Under the pieces are notes generated by a model that had not been told where the DNA came from, ran no database searches, and worked only from the letters and a program-made list of their open reading frames with translations. Made by a program: the position numbers and the translations under genes. Below are positions 42,645 to 53,197 of a stretch of 64,000 bases of DNA, piece by piece. Each line of letters starts with the position of its first letter. Position 1 is the first letter of the stretch. The DNA is taken from positions 51,888 to 115,887 of the forward strand of contig JAZAHA010000046.1 in assembly GCA_036231565.1 (NCBI GenBank), in the 5' to 3' direction. This DNA is from Maricaulis sp036231565. GTDB taxonomy: Bacteria > Pseudomonadota > Alphaproteobacteria > Caulobacterales > Maricaulaceae.

Positions 42645-43178
42645 TCATGACGGCCCGTTGCCGGCCGAGAAATCCGGCACCGGACGTTCAGCCGCTTCCG
42701 CGGCCGTTTGCGCTTCACCATTGGCGGCGATGTCCTCGAGCAGCCAGTGCATCTCGTCGATCTCGCGCCGCTGGGCCTCGATGATGCCGTCAGCCAGCTC
42801 GCGGACGCGGACATCGGATATTTCGGCACGTTCGGAGGTGAGAATGGCGATCGAGTGGTGCGGGATCATGGCCCGCATCCAGGCTTCGTCGTGGATCGTG
42901 ATCTGGTTTCGTGTGAGCCAGAGCGCGGCGAGAAACACCACCACACTACCGGCATAGATAGCCAGATTGACCCGTGAGCTGCGGTACATGGACAGCATGA
43001 AGGACAGCATCACCACGGCCATCGCCGCGCCCATCATGAAGGTCATGAAAAGGCGCGTGCGCGAGAAATGCACGTGGTCGGCCGTGTAGGTGTTGAGATA
43101 CTTGATCGCGAACATCGCCACCATCGAGGTGAGGATCATCGCGGCGAACTTCAGATAGCGTTGGGCAGTCGGGGACAT
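42645..43178 (-). CDS. DUF305 membrane protein
   Basis: 177 residues. Three membrane helices (about 10-30, 43-62 and 70-90) are followed by a DUF305 (ferritin-like) domain containing WMRAMIPHHSIAILTSERAEI. The paired histidines of the IPHH motif are the expected metal-binding residues. GGAG eight bases before ATG 43178 sets the start ten codons into a longer frame. It may bind copper or another metal at the membrane; unproven. Confidence 0.85.
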   Translation of the reverse strand: MSPTAQRYLKFAAMILTSMVAMFAIKYLNTYTADHVHFSRTRLFMTFMMGAAMAVVMLSFMLSMYRSSRVNLAIYAGSVVVFLAALWLTRNQITIHDEAWMRAMIPHHSIAILTSERAEISDVRVRELADGIIEAQRREIDEMHWLLEDIAANGEAQTAAEAAERPVPDFSAGNGPS

Positions 43179-43294
43179 CGTGCGAGCTCCGTGCCAGCCA
43201 GTGCCCATGCAACGGGTGCGGGGCCGATGGAGTTCCGTTGCATCTGTTTATGTGTGTGCGGGCATCTCCTGATCGAGACGAGAGGGAGCTACTC

Positions 43295-44167
43295 ATGTTG
43301 CGAACAGTCATCACGGCCACGATCACGCTTGCCGCCGCCGCGACCACCACGCTTGCCCAGACGCCACCGCGGCCCGAACCGGTCGCCGAAGTGCTGATCC
43401 TGGGGACCTATCATTTCTCCAATCCGGGGCGGGACCAGTACAATGCGCGTGCTGACGACATGCTGTCGGAGCGCCGCCAGGCCGAGATCGCAGACCTGCT
43501 CGACGGTCTTGCCGTTTTCGCGCCGACCATGGTCGCCGTGGAGGCCGGTCGGGAATCCCCCATCAATGAGCGCTATGCCGCCTGGCGCGCCGGCGAGGCC
43601 GAGCTGTCGGTCAATGAACGCCAGCAGATCGGCTTCCGCATGGCGGACCGCATGGGGCTCGACCGGGTTGCGCCGATCGATGCCGATCATCGTTTCATGG
43701 CCTATGAGGACTTGCTCCTCGCCTACCAGCAACTCGCCGGATCGGAGCCTGACCCGCACCTGGCAGAAATCGAGGCGGCGACCAATGCGCTCGGGCGCGG
43801 CTTTACGGCCGAGACCGAGGCGCGGCAGGCGGCTCATACCGTGGGGGAAGTGCTGGCCTGGATGAATACCGACGCGGCACTCGACGCCAACCAGGATTTC
43901 TATCTCGCCTACCAGATCCGTCGCTGGGAGCCCGATGGCAGTCCCGCCGGCGCCTATACCGTGGGCAACTGGTACACGCGGAACCTCCTGATGCTGCAGA
44001 ACCTGCTCTACGAGCTGGAGGGACGGGAGGATGAGCGTGTCCTGTTGATCGTCGGCCAGGGGCATGCCGCAATCCTGCGCGAGCTGGTGGCGGCTTCGCC
44101 CTGGCTGACACTGGCCGATCCGCTGGACTATCTGCCGGATGTGCCACCCGCGCCGGCGGTGGAATAA
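43295..44167 (+). CDS. DUF5694 family secreted protein
   Basis: 290 residues with a Sec signal peptide (MLRTVITATITLAAAATTTLA). The first strand, EVLILGTYHFSNPGRDQ, is the DUF5694 hallmark. TMVAVEAGRESPINERY follows, and GQGHAAILRELVA near the end carries a His that may belong to a metal or catalytic site, similar to TraB/erythromycin-esterase folds. GAGGGAG precedes ATG 43295. Function unknown; probably an exported hydrolase. Confidence 0.75.
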   Translation: MLRTVITATITLAAAATTTLAQTPPRPEPVAEVLILGTYHFSNPGRDQYNARADDMLSERRQAEIADLLDGLAVFAPTMVAVEAGRESPINERYAAWRAGEAELSVNERQQIGFRMADRMGLDRVAPIDADHRFMAYEDLLLAYQQLAGSEPDPHLAEIEAATNALGRGFTAETEARQAAHTVGEVLAWMNTDAALDANQDFYLAYQIRRWEPDGSPAGAYTVGNWYTRNLLMLQNLLYELEGREDERVLLIVGQGHAAILRELVAASPWLTLADPLDYLPDVPPAPAVE

Positions 44168-44173
44168 CGCAAT

Positions 44174-45544
44174 CTAGATGCCCTGGGCGTCCAGCAGGGC
44201 CCGGTATTCCCGCACCTTCTCCACATAACGCACCGGCTCGTGGCCGCGGGCATAGCCATGGCGCAATGTTTCATAATAGCGCGGGTCCGACAGCAGGGGG
44301 AGGGTGCGGGCCAGGTCGTCCCAGGAGTTCTTGTCGCGCCCGAGGCGTTCGGCGAGCGCCCGCGCATCATACATGTGCCCCATGCCGACATTGTAGGCCG
44401 CGAGGGCGAACCAGATCCGGTCCTCGCCCGTCACCCCGTCCGGCACGCGCTCATAGAGGTCGGCGAGATAGGCCGTGCCGCCGGCGATGCTCTGCTCGGG
44501 GTCATTGCGGTCCTCGATGCCCACCCGGCGCGCGGTCGACAGGGTCAGCATCATCAGGCCGCGCACGCCCGTCGCACTGACGGCATCGGGATCCCAGTGG
44601 GATTCCTGATAGGCCTGCGCCGCCAGCAGCTCCCAGTCGAAGGGCAGTTCTGCAGCGGCCCGTTCGAAGGCGGGGCGATATTGCGGCAAACGGCTCTGCA
44701 CACGGCGTACGAAGCGCGCCACATCGACATAATCGAAAGCGCCGAAACGGCCGAACCAGCGTTCGTCCAGATCGGCGAGCAGGCCGGTTTCGTGCGCCGA
44801 GGCAAACCAGTCCGCCATCGCCTGGTCCAGGCCTTCGATACGGCCCGTATGGGCCCAGGCGAGCGGCCGGTCCTCGGTCAGCGTCATGGCGACATCCAGT
44901 TCGGGATGCCGGCGGCGCGCGAAGTCCGCGAGATGGCTGTCGGAGACGGTACAGTCGAACGTGCCGCGATCGACACCTTCCAGGAGCGGCATGGCCGAGC
45001 CGGCGGTTCGCGCGCTCCAGCGCACGCCCGGCTGCTGCCGTGCGAGGGTTTCCAGGGTTTCCTCGTAACTCGACCCGGCCAGCACGCGGATCGTGGTGCC
45101 GGGCAAGGCGTCCGGCGTGGTCGGCTCGCGCCCGCCACGGCGGCAGATCAGCTGTTCCGTGACGGACTTGTATGCCGGGCCGAACGAGATCCGGGTCCGT
45201 CGTGCCGGCGTGACGGTCAGATTCGCCGCGGCGATATGCCCCTCACCGGCGTCCAGGCTGCGGAACAGGCTGTCGATATCGCGCCGCGTCTCGAACCGGG
45301 CGGTAACGCCCAGACTGTCCGCGAAGGCCTGCGCCAGATCGACTTCATAGCCGGTCGGCGTCTGGCCATTAAGCTCGAAACTGGTCGGTCCCTCCAGCGT
45401 GAGGACGATGAGTTCCCCGCGGGCCTGGATATCGGTCAGAGTGGTGTCTTCCAGACCCTGCGGGCCAGGCGCACACTGAACGAGAATGAGTCCGGCAATG
45501 ACGGTCAGTACCGCTTTCGCCGCTGACAGAAACGGACGTCCCAT
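44174..45544 (-). CDS. mltF: Membrane-bound lytic murein transglycosylase MltF
   Basis: 456 residues. A lipoprotein signal with Cys at QCAPG is followed by a solute-binding-protein-like domain (ELIVLTLEGPTSFELNGQTPTG) and a C-terminal SLT domain. The catalytic glutamate lies in AQAYQESHWDPDAVSATGVRG, and YNVGMGHMYDARALAE completes the fold. It cleaves peptidoglycan glycan strands. ATG 45544 has only a weak ribosome site; the signal peptide fixes it within a longer frame. It is divergent from recA. Confidence 0.92.
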   Translation of the reverse strand: MGRPFLSAAKAVLTVIAGLILVQCAPGPQGLEDTTLTDIQARGELIVLTLEGPTSFELNGQTPTGYEVDLAQAFADSLGVTARFETRRDIDSLFRSLDAGEGHIAAANLTVTPARRTRISFGPAYKSVTEQLICRRGGREPTTPDALPGTTIRVLAGSSYEETLETLARQQPGVRWSARTAGSAMPLLEGVDRGTFDCTVSDSHLADFARRRHPELDVAMTLTEDRPLAWAHTGRIEGLDQAMADWFASAHETGLLADLDERWFGRFGAFDYVDVARFVRRVQSRLPQYRPAFERAAAELPFDWELLAAQAYQESHWDPDAVSATGVRGLMMLTLSTARRVGIEDRNDPEQSIAGGTAYLADLYERVPDGVTGEDRIWFALAAYNVGMGHMYDARALAERLGRDKNSWDDLARTLPLLSDPRYYETLRHGYARGHEPVRYVEKVREYRALLDAQGI

Positions 45545-45620
45545 GGGCCCGGACTGTAGCGCGAATGGGCCATTGTGCAATCGGAATGTACCCGTTTGTT
45601 CCGTTTTGTTAACCATAAAT

Positions 45621-45635
45621 GTTCCGCTTGTGTTC
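45621..45635. promoter_or_regulatory. LexA (SOS) box upstream of recA
   Basis: GTTC-CGCTTGT-GTTC is an exact copy of the alphaproteobacterial SOS operator GTTC-N7-GTTC, 70 bases before the recA start. A CtrA-like half-site TTAACCAT lies just upstream at 45609-45616. Confidence 0.85.
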
Positions 45636-45705
45636 CCGGAACAAAACTGGTACGCCTGACATCGGTTGCCCGCACCCCGGGGGCGTGAAATAAGGGATGA
45701 AGGCT

Positions 45706-46782
45706 ATGAGCAAGGGCGCGATTCGACTCGTGAAGGACGACAAAAACACCGACAAGCAGAAGGCCATCGAGGCCGCGCTGAGCCAGATCGACAAGGCCTT
45801 CGGCAAGGGCTCCGTGATGAAGCTCGGCCAGCGCCCGTCGATGGATATCGAAGCGATTTCCACCGGTTCGCTGGGGCTCGACATTGCCCTGGGTATCGGC
45901 GGCCTTCCGAAGGGCCGGATCATCGAGATCTACGGTCCGGAAAGCTCGGGCAAGACCACGCTGGCCCTGCACACCGTCGCCGAGGCCCAGAAGGCCGGGG
46001 GCGTGGCAGCGTTTGTCGATGCCGAACACGCGCTCGATCCGGTCTATGCCGGTAAGCTGGGCGTCGATGTCAGCGAGCTCCTGGTCTCCCAGCCGGATGC
46101 CGGCGAGCAGGCACTCGAGATCGCCGATACGCTGGTGCGCTCCGGTGCGGTCGATATCCTGGTGATCGACTCCGTGGCGGCACTTACCCCGCGCGCCGAG
46201 CTGGAAGGCGAGATGGGCGACAGCCTGCCGGGTCTGCAGGCGCGCCTGATGAGTCAGGCGCTGCGCAAGCTGACAGCCTCGATTTCCAAGTCGAACTGCC
46301 TGGTGATCTTTATCAACCAGATCCGCATGAAGATCGGTGTGATGTTCGGCTCTCCGGAAACGACGACCGGCGGCAACGCACTGAAATTCTATTCTTCTGT
46401 CCGTCTCGACATCCGCCGTATCGGTGCGATCAAGAACCGCGACGAGGTGATCGGCAACCAGACCCGCGTCAAAGTCGTCAAGAACAAGGTTGCCCCGCCT
46501 TTCCGGGAAGTCGAGTTCGATATTCTTTATGGCGAAGGCATCTCCAAGATGGGCGAGCTGCTGGACTTGGGCGTCAAGGGCGATGTGATCGAGAAGTCGG
46601 GGTCTTGGTACTCCTACAATTCCGAACGCATCGGTCAGGGCCGGGAAAATGCCCGGCAGTTCCTGCTCGACAATCCGGATATCTCCGACGAGATCGAGAA
46701 GAAGGTCCGGGCCAATGCCGGTCTGATCGCCGACGAAATGCTGACCGGGCCGGATGCAGATGACGAGGCTGCGGCAGGCTGA
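45706..46782 (+). CDS. recA: Recombinase RecA
   Basis: 358 residues from ATG 45706. RecA carries out homologous recombination and triggers LexA cleavage. Walker A is GPESSGKTT, and the loop blocks LIVSQPDAGEQAL-like (LLVSQPDAGEQALEIAD) and FINQIRMKIGVMFGSPETTTGG are complete. AAGGG stands nine bases before ATG 45706; an in-frame ATG at 45697 abuts that ribosome site and is less likely. The LexA box at 45621-45635 shows SOS control. Confidence 0.97.
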   Translation: MSKGAIRLVKDDKNTDKQKAIEAALSQIDKAFGKGSVMKLGQRPSMDIEAISTGSLGLDIALGIGGLPKGRIIEIYGPESSGKTTLALHTVAEAQKAGGVAAFVDAEHALDPVYAGKLGVDVSELLVSQPDAGEQALEIADTLVRSGAVDILVIDSVAALTPRAELEGEMGDSLPGLQARLMSQALRKLTASISKSNCLVIFINQIRMKIGVMFGSPETTTGGNALKFYSSVRLDIRRIGAIKNRDEVIGNQTRVKVVKNKVAPPFREVEFDILYGEGISKMGELLDLGVKGDVIEKSGSWYSYNSERIGQGRENARQFLLDNPDISDEIEKKVRANAGLIADEMLTGPDADDEAAAG

Positions 46783-46810
46783 TCGCCCGCGCTATTGAAG
46801 CGCGGTTGGC

Positions 46811-46912
46811 GCGGGCCGGTTCTTGTTGACGGTCCCCGGCCTCCAATCCCCGGTTCTTGTTCATGGTCTCCAGTCCCCAGTCTCCGATCCCTGGTTTCCG
46901 GTCTCCAGCCCA
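46811..46912. repeat. Degenerate tandem repeats between recA and alaS
   Basis: The 420-base gap 46783-47202 has no gene. CCGGTTCTTGTT occurs at 46816 and 46850 (period 34), each followed by a GGTC(C/T)CC block. Then come imperfect 12-16-base units of the type GTCTCCAGTCCCC, GTCTCCGATCCCTG and GTCTCCAGCC to about 46910. The remainder is GC-rich with short inverted repeats (CCCGGGCCC and CCGGC/GCCGG). No terminator with a T-run was found for recA. Confidence 0.65.
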
Positions 46913-47202
46913 GCCTAGCCTAGCGCCCGGGCCCCCAGCCCGGCCCAGTCCCCGGCGGGCTGATAGCCGGGCCGGCTGAAGAGGCCGGCAAGGCGACGTT
47001 GAAGAGGCAAAAGAAGCGGCAGGGGCGGGTCGTACGGGCGCGGAACAGGCGCCAGTGTCACACCGCTCCGGCAATCGCAGCTTGATTGTAAACGGGTGCT
47101 TGGCTAGGCCGGGCACCCGTTTCTATATGATATCCTGAAAAATCGGCGGGTTTGCGGCCATCACGGTCTCGCCCGCGCCCGCAACACGACGGACCGTAAT
47201 CC

Positions 47203-49856
<2,654 letters not shown>

Positions 49857-49857
<1 letters not shown>

Positions 49858-50315
49858 TGTCCCGCAAGGCCAATCAATCCGCGTCCCGCGATGTCCAGTT
49901 GACCGGCGACAAGGCGCTGGCGCGGCAGGTCGCGACGGCGCGGGAGGCCTTCAACGCTGCGCTCGACGCGCGCGACATGCCAGCGATCGCGAAGGTCCTC
50001 AGTGAGGACGTCATGCTGGTGCCAGGCGACGAGGCTCAGCTGATCACGGGACGGCAAGCCCAGCTGGATGCCTGGGAAGGCGTCTTCGCCAGCATGCCGG
50101 ACATTGCCTATGTCCGCGCACCGGCGCGGATTGACGTGAGCGAGGATGGTCTGCTGGCCGCCGAGACGGGCCGCTGGCGCGGCAGCTGGTCGATGGACGG
50201 GATGTCCGTGCGCTATTCCGGGCCGTATTTTGCCAAATGGCGCCATGACGGTACTGCCTGGCGCATCGAGGCCGAGACCTTCGTGACCATGAGGCGTACG
50301 GGCGGCGCCGGCTAG
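49857..50315 (+). CDS. SnoaL/DUF4440-like NTF2-fold protein
   Basis: 152 residues. The NTF2-like cone is suggested by AREAFNAALDARDMPAIAKVLSEDV, then DEAQLITGRQAQLDAWEGVF, GRWRGSWSMDGMSVRYSGPY and FAKWRHDGTAWRIEAETFV. Family members range from isomerases to binding proteins; the function is unknown. ATG overlaps the alaS stop (TGATG), so it is translated with alaS, an unusual partner. Confidence 0.8.
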
Positions 50316-50343
50316 CGGCGGCGAGAGCAAAAATGGGCGTGTG

Positions 50344-50370
50344 TGTCACAACCGCCCGGCCTCATACGTC
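50344..50370 (+). promoter_or_regulatory. ECF41-type promoter
   Basis: TGTCACA at 50344-50350, a 16-base spacer, and CGTC at 50367-50370. This is an exact match to the known ECF41 target TGTCACA-N16-CGTC. It stands 28 bases ahead of the membrane-AhpD-like gene and its ECF41 sigma factor, implying autoregulation. Confidence 0.85.
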
Positions 50371-50398
50371 TGGTTTCCCGAATACAAGGGAGTTCCAG

Positions 50399-51328
50399 AT
50401 GATACAGCGCAGTCTTCTCTATCTCGGTGCCGTCTTCTATCTGCTCAATGGCGTCAGGATGATCGCGAATCCGCAGGGTTTTTTCGATGGCACGGCGGGT
50501 GTCAGTGCGACCGGCGGATACAACGTCCATTTCATCGTCGATATCGGATTTGCCTTTCTGGTCTCCGCCGGGGCGATGGCGGCCGGCGTCTGGCTGCGCC
50601 GCCGCAGCCTGATCCTGGCCGGCCTGGCCTGGCCGGTCCTGCATGCCGCTTTCCACACGGCAGGTCTCGCCATGCACGGCGCGGTGTCACGCGCAGCCTG
50701 GATGGTCGAGACCGGTGGGGTGATCCTGCCGGCGCTCCTCCTTGCGGCCCTTGCCCTGAGGGTGCCGCTGTCGGGGTTGGGCGCAGGGATGCCGCGCCTG
50801 GTGCATGCCGGGCTGCGGCGTTTCGAGGCGCAGTGGTCCTACAATGCGGCCTATCTGCACCGGCTTGTCGATACGGTGCCGGACAGTATGCGCTTCCTGA
50901 CGGCATTGCAGGGTCTGTCCGCTCTTTCCTCCAGGCAGGCTCCGCCCGCACTCCTTCATGGTGCCTCGCTGGCCGCTTCGCTGCACGAGGATTGCGGGCC
51001 GTGTGCGCAGATCACGATCGACAAGATCTGCGCCGATGGTGCCGACCCCGAAACGGTGCGGGCGCTCATCCGTCAAGATTTCGAGCGGGCCGACCCGGTG
51101 TCTGCCCTCGGCTTCAGCTATGCGGCCGCGGTCCTGGCCGGTCAGGCGGAGGCGCTGGCGATGCGTGATGAGATCGTTCAACGTTACGGGCAGACGGCGC
51201 TGTCGGAACTCGCGCTGGCGGTCGTGGTCTCGCGGACCTATCCGACGATCAAGCAGCTGACGGGCTTCGGCGCGGCCTGCCAGAAGCTTGACGTGGCCGG
51301 TCAAACCGAAACAGTGGCAGCCGCATGA
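50399..51328 (+). CDS. Four-helix membrane protein fused to an AhpD/CMD-like domain
   Basis: 309 residues. Residues 1-125 form about four membrane helices: SLLYLGAVFYLLNGVRMI, FIVDIGFAFLVSAGAMAAG, LILAGLAWPVLHAAFHTAG and VETGGVILPALLLAALAL. Residues ~150-300 resemble the carboxymuconolactone decarboxylase/AhpD fold, with the redox pair in LHEDCGPCAQITID. AAGGGAG precedes ATG 50399. CMD proteins are the usual partners of ECF41 sigma factors, and this gene overlaps one (ATGA). The membrane fusion is the unusual part; I infer a redox role at the membrane. Confidence 0.82.
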   Translation: MIQRSLLYLGAVFYLLNGVRMIANPQGFFDGTAGVSATGGYNVHFIVDIGFAFLVSAGAMAAGVWLRRRSLILAGLAWPVLHAAFHTAGLAMHGAVSRAAWMVETGGVILPALLLAALALRVPLSGLGAGMPRLVHAGLRRFEAQWSYNAAYLHRLVDTVPDSMRFLTALQGLSALSSRQAPPALLHGASLAASLHEDCGPCAQITIDKICADGADPETVRALIRQDFERADPVSALGFSYAAAVLAGQAEALAMRDEIVQRYGQTALSELALAVVVSRTYPTIKQLTGFGAACQKLDVAGQTETVAAA

Positions 51329-52200
51329 CCGCCCTTGAAACCGATCTGTCGGCCTTCCAGGCCGAACGTCCGCGGCTGGTCTCGATTGCCTATCGCATGC
51401 TGGGCGAACGGGCGGCTGCCGAAGATGTCGTGCAGGATGTCTGGCTGCGCTGGGACCGCGCCGATACCAGCGATGTCGCCAACCCCCAGGCCTGGCTGAC
51501 GGCTGCGACCACACGGCTGGCGATCGATGCGCTGCGCAAGGCGCGGGTGCGCCGCGAGGCCTATACGGGGCCCTGGCTGCCCGAACCCTGGCTGCATGAT
51601 CCTGCAGACGATCTGCTGGAGCGCATCGAGACCGCGCAACAGGCCGAACTCGCCCTCCTGTGGGCGATGGAGGCCCTGACACCGCGCGAGCGCGCGGCCT
51701 TCATCCTCCACGAGGCCTTCGACACTGGATATGACAAGCTCGCCGAGGTTCTCGATACAACGGAGGCAGCCTGCCGCCAGCTGGTCTCGCGAGCCCGGCG
51801 CAAGACACGCGGAGGCCCGGCACGCCCGGGAAGTGCGCCAGAGGCTGTCATGGAATTGCTGGCCGGCATCATGACGGCCTATGCCAGGGGCGATATCCGG
51901 CAGATTGCGGCTCTCCTGTCCGACGATGTGGTCGCGATCAGCGATGGTGGGGGCAAGGCCCGCGCGGCCCTGCGTCCGCTCATGGGGGCGGGAGAAACCG
52001 CGCAGGTCATGCACGCCCTGGCGACGCGAAAGCCGCTGGACCGGGTGCCGGATCTGGTCTGGATGAATGGCCGTCCCGCGATCGGTATTCTCGACGGGGG
52101 CGCGGATGATTTCCTGATGACCGTCACGCCGGCCGACGGCAATCCGTCCCGAATCGGCTGGATCTATGTCATGCGAAACCCGCGGAAACTGCCGCTCTAG
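51325..52200 (+). CDS. ECF41-family RNA polymerase sigma factor
   Basis: 291 residues. Sigma region 2 is IAYRMLGERAAAEDVVQDVWLRW and region 4 is LTPRERAAFILHEAFDTGYDKLAEVL. A C-terminal SnoaL-like domain follows. All three ECF41 hallmarks are present: WLPEP at 84-88 in the linker, a DGGG(K) motif in the SnoaL domain, and NPRKL at the end, corresponding to NPDKL. In this group the fused domain modulates activity instead of an anti-sigma factor. It overlaps the membrane-CMD gene by four bases behind a perfect ECF41 promoter. Confidence 0.92.
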   Translation: MTALETDLSAFQAERPRLVSIAYRMLGERAAAEDVVQDVWLRWDRADTSDVANPQAWLTAATTRLAIDALRKARVRREAYTGPWLPEPWLHDPADDLLERIETAQQAELALLWAMEALTPRERAAFILHEAFDTGYDKLAEVLDTTEAACRQLVSRARRKTRGGPARPGSAPEAVMELLAGIMTAYARGDIRQIAALLSDDVVAISDGGGKARAALRPLMGAGETAQVMHALATRKPLDRVPDLVWMNGRPAIGILDGGADDFLMTVTPADGNPSRIGWIYVMRNPRKLPL

Positions 52201-52607
52201 TTCGCTGTATTGCTCATGGTGCGGGCGGCGGCAAGCCAGGCGCGGGCCTGCGTTTCGTGTTGGAAAACCCGTTCCTCGGTGGTCAGCCTGTTACGGCTCG
52301 CCAGCTCCCAGTAAGTCAGCGTCGCCTTGGAAAACGGGTCGTTGCAGACAATGGCCGCACGACGTTTGTGGGGTGGTTCGGCATCGTCATTCTCGCGCAT
52401 CTTGCCCATCATGCGGGTCACGGAATCGGCCCGGATGTCGCTCAACGAGACATGATCCAGAATGGTCAGGAAGTCATAATCGTCCGACCAGCCGGGCTGG
52501 GCCCGGGCCATGGCGAACACGGACAGGAGTTCGTCGGGCGCAAGCTTCCCCGATATGCGGTAGACGCACAGACCGTTCTCGGCTTCGAAATCGATGCTGA
52601 AATTCAC
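52197..52607 (-). CDS. SpoIIAA/STAS-like hypothetical protein
   Basis: 136 residues. The pattern FSIDFEAENGLCVYRISGKL, then FLTILDHVSLSDI and HKRRAAIVCNDPFSKATLTY, resembles the SpoIIAA-like alpha/beta fold of small regulatory proteins, but no catalytic motif is evident. It converges on the sigma factor gene; the two stop codons share the bases CTAG. Confidence 0.6.
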   Translation of the reverse strand: MNFSIDFEAENGLCVYRISGKLAPDELLSVFAMARAQPGWSDDYDFLTILDHVSLSDIRADSVTRMMGKMRENDDAEPPHKRRAAIVCNDPFSKATLTYWELASRNRLTTEERVFQHETQARAWLAAARTMSNTAN

Positions 52608-52693
52608 CCTGCGTCCCCGTGCCCGACAGCGGTCTGTCCTTTATGACAACTTCTCGAGTATCGGCCCTGGACGCTCAAAATCAAGGTCACGCG

Positions 52694-53083
52694 TTACTCG
52701 TCGACGTTTTCCAGCGCTTCGCCGAATTCTGCCGCGGGAATAACAGGCCGCGACATGGTGAAACGGCCCGACCATCCGCGCGTGCGCCAGATGCCGGCAA
52801 CCGTATTGCCATCGGCGCTCAATTCGCCCGTATAAGCCACGGAATGGATAGCGCCTCCCGTGCCGTCATACGTCTTGGTAAGCGAGACGATGCCGTCCCT
52901 GCAGGCGCCCCGGACATGGGCAAACAGACGAGCAGTACCGGGCATTGCAAACGTGTTGGGCTCGTCGATCCGGCCAGCCAGCATGCCGCCGCGATCGTCG
53001 ATACTGGCGATGAAAGACACAGGCGCCTCGCCGAGCGGATAACCGTACTCGCCGAACCAGACGCCGGTCAGGTCGTTTGTCAT
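52694..53083 (-). CDS. Hypothetical protein, beta-rich
   Basis: 129 residues, not recognised. The sequence is beta-strand-rich (VWFGEYGYPLGEAPVSFIAS, AGIWRTRGWSGRFTMSR), with no signal peptide and no cysteine-rich motif; a small barrel or lipocalin-like fold is possible. AGGGACC before ATG 53083 sets the start five codons inside a longer frame. It lies between the STAS-like gene and icd, all on the reverse strand. Confidence 0.6.
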   Translation of the reverse strand: MTNDLTGVWFGEYGYPLGEAPVSFIASIDDRGGMLAGRIDEPNTFAMPGTARLFAHVRGACRDGIVSLTKTYDGTGGAIHSVAYTGELSADGNTVAGIWRTRGWSGRFTMSRPVIPAAEFGEALENVDE

Positions 53084-53141
53084 CTTGGTCCCTTGCACGG
53101 TTCAGTGGTGTCGGTTGAGACCGCACTCGTCAAGGGGAGGG

Positions 53142-53173
53142 TAAAAAGGGCGGAGCTTTTCGGCTCCGCCCTT
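53142..53173 (-). terminator. Rho-independent terminator of icd
   Basis: On the reverse strand an 11-base perfect stem (53173-53163 with 53156-53146) with a six-base loop runs into a T-run, 25 bases after the icd stop. Confidence 0.9.
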
Positions 53174-53197
53174 CTTGAGATTCGTCTGATCGAAGGA

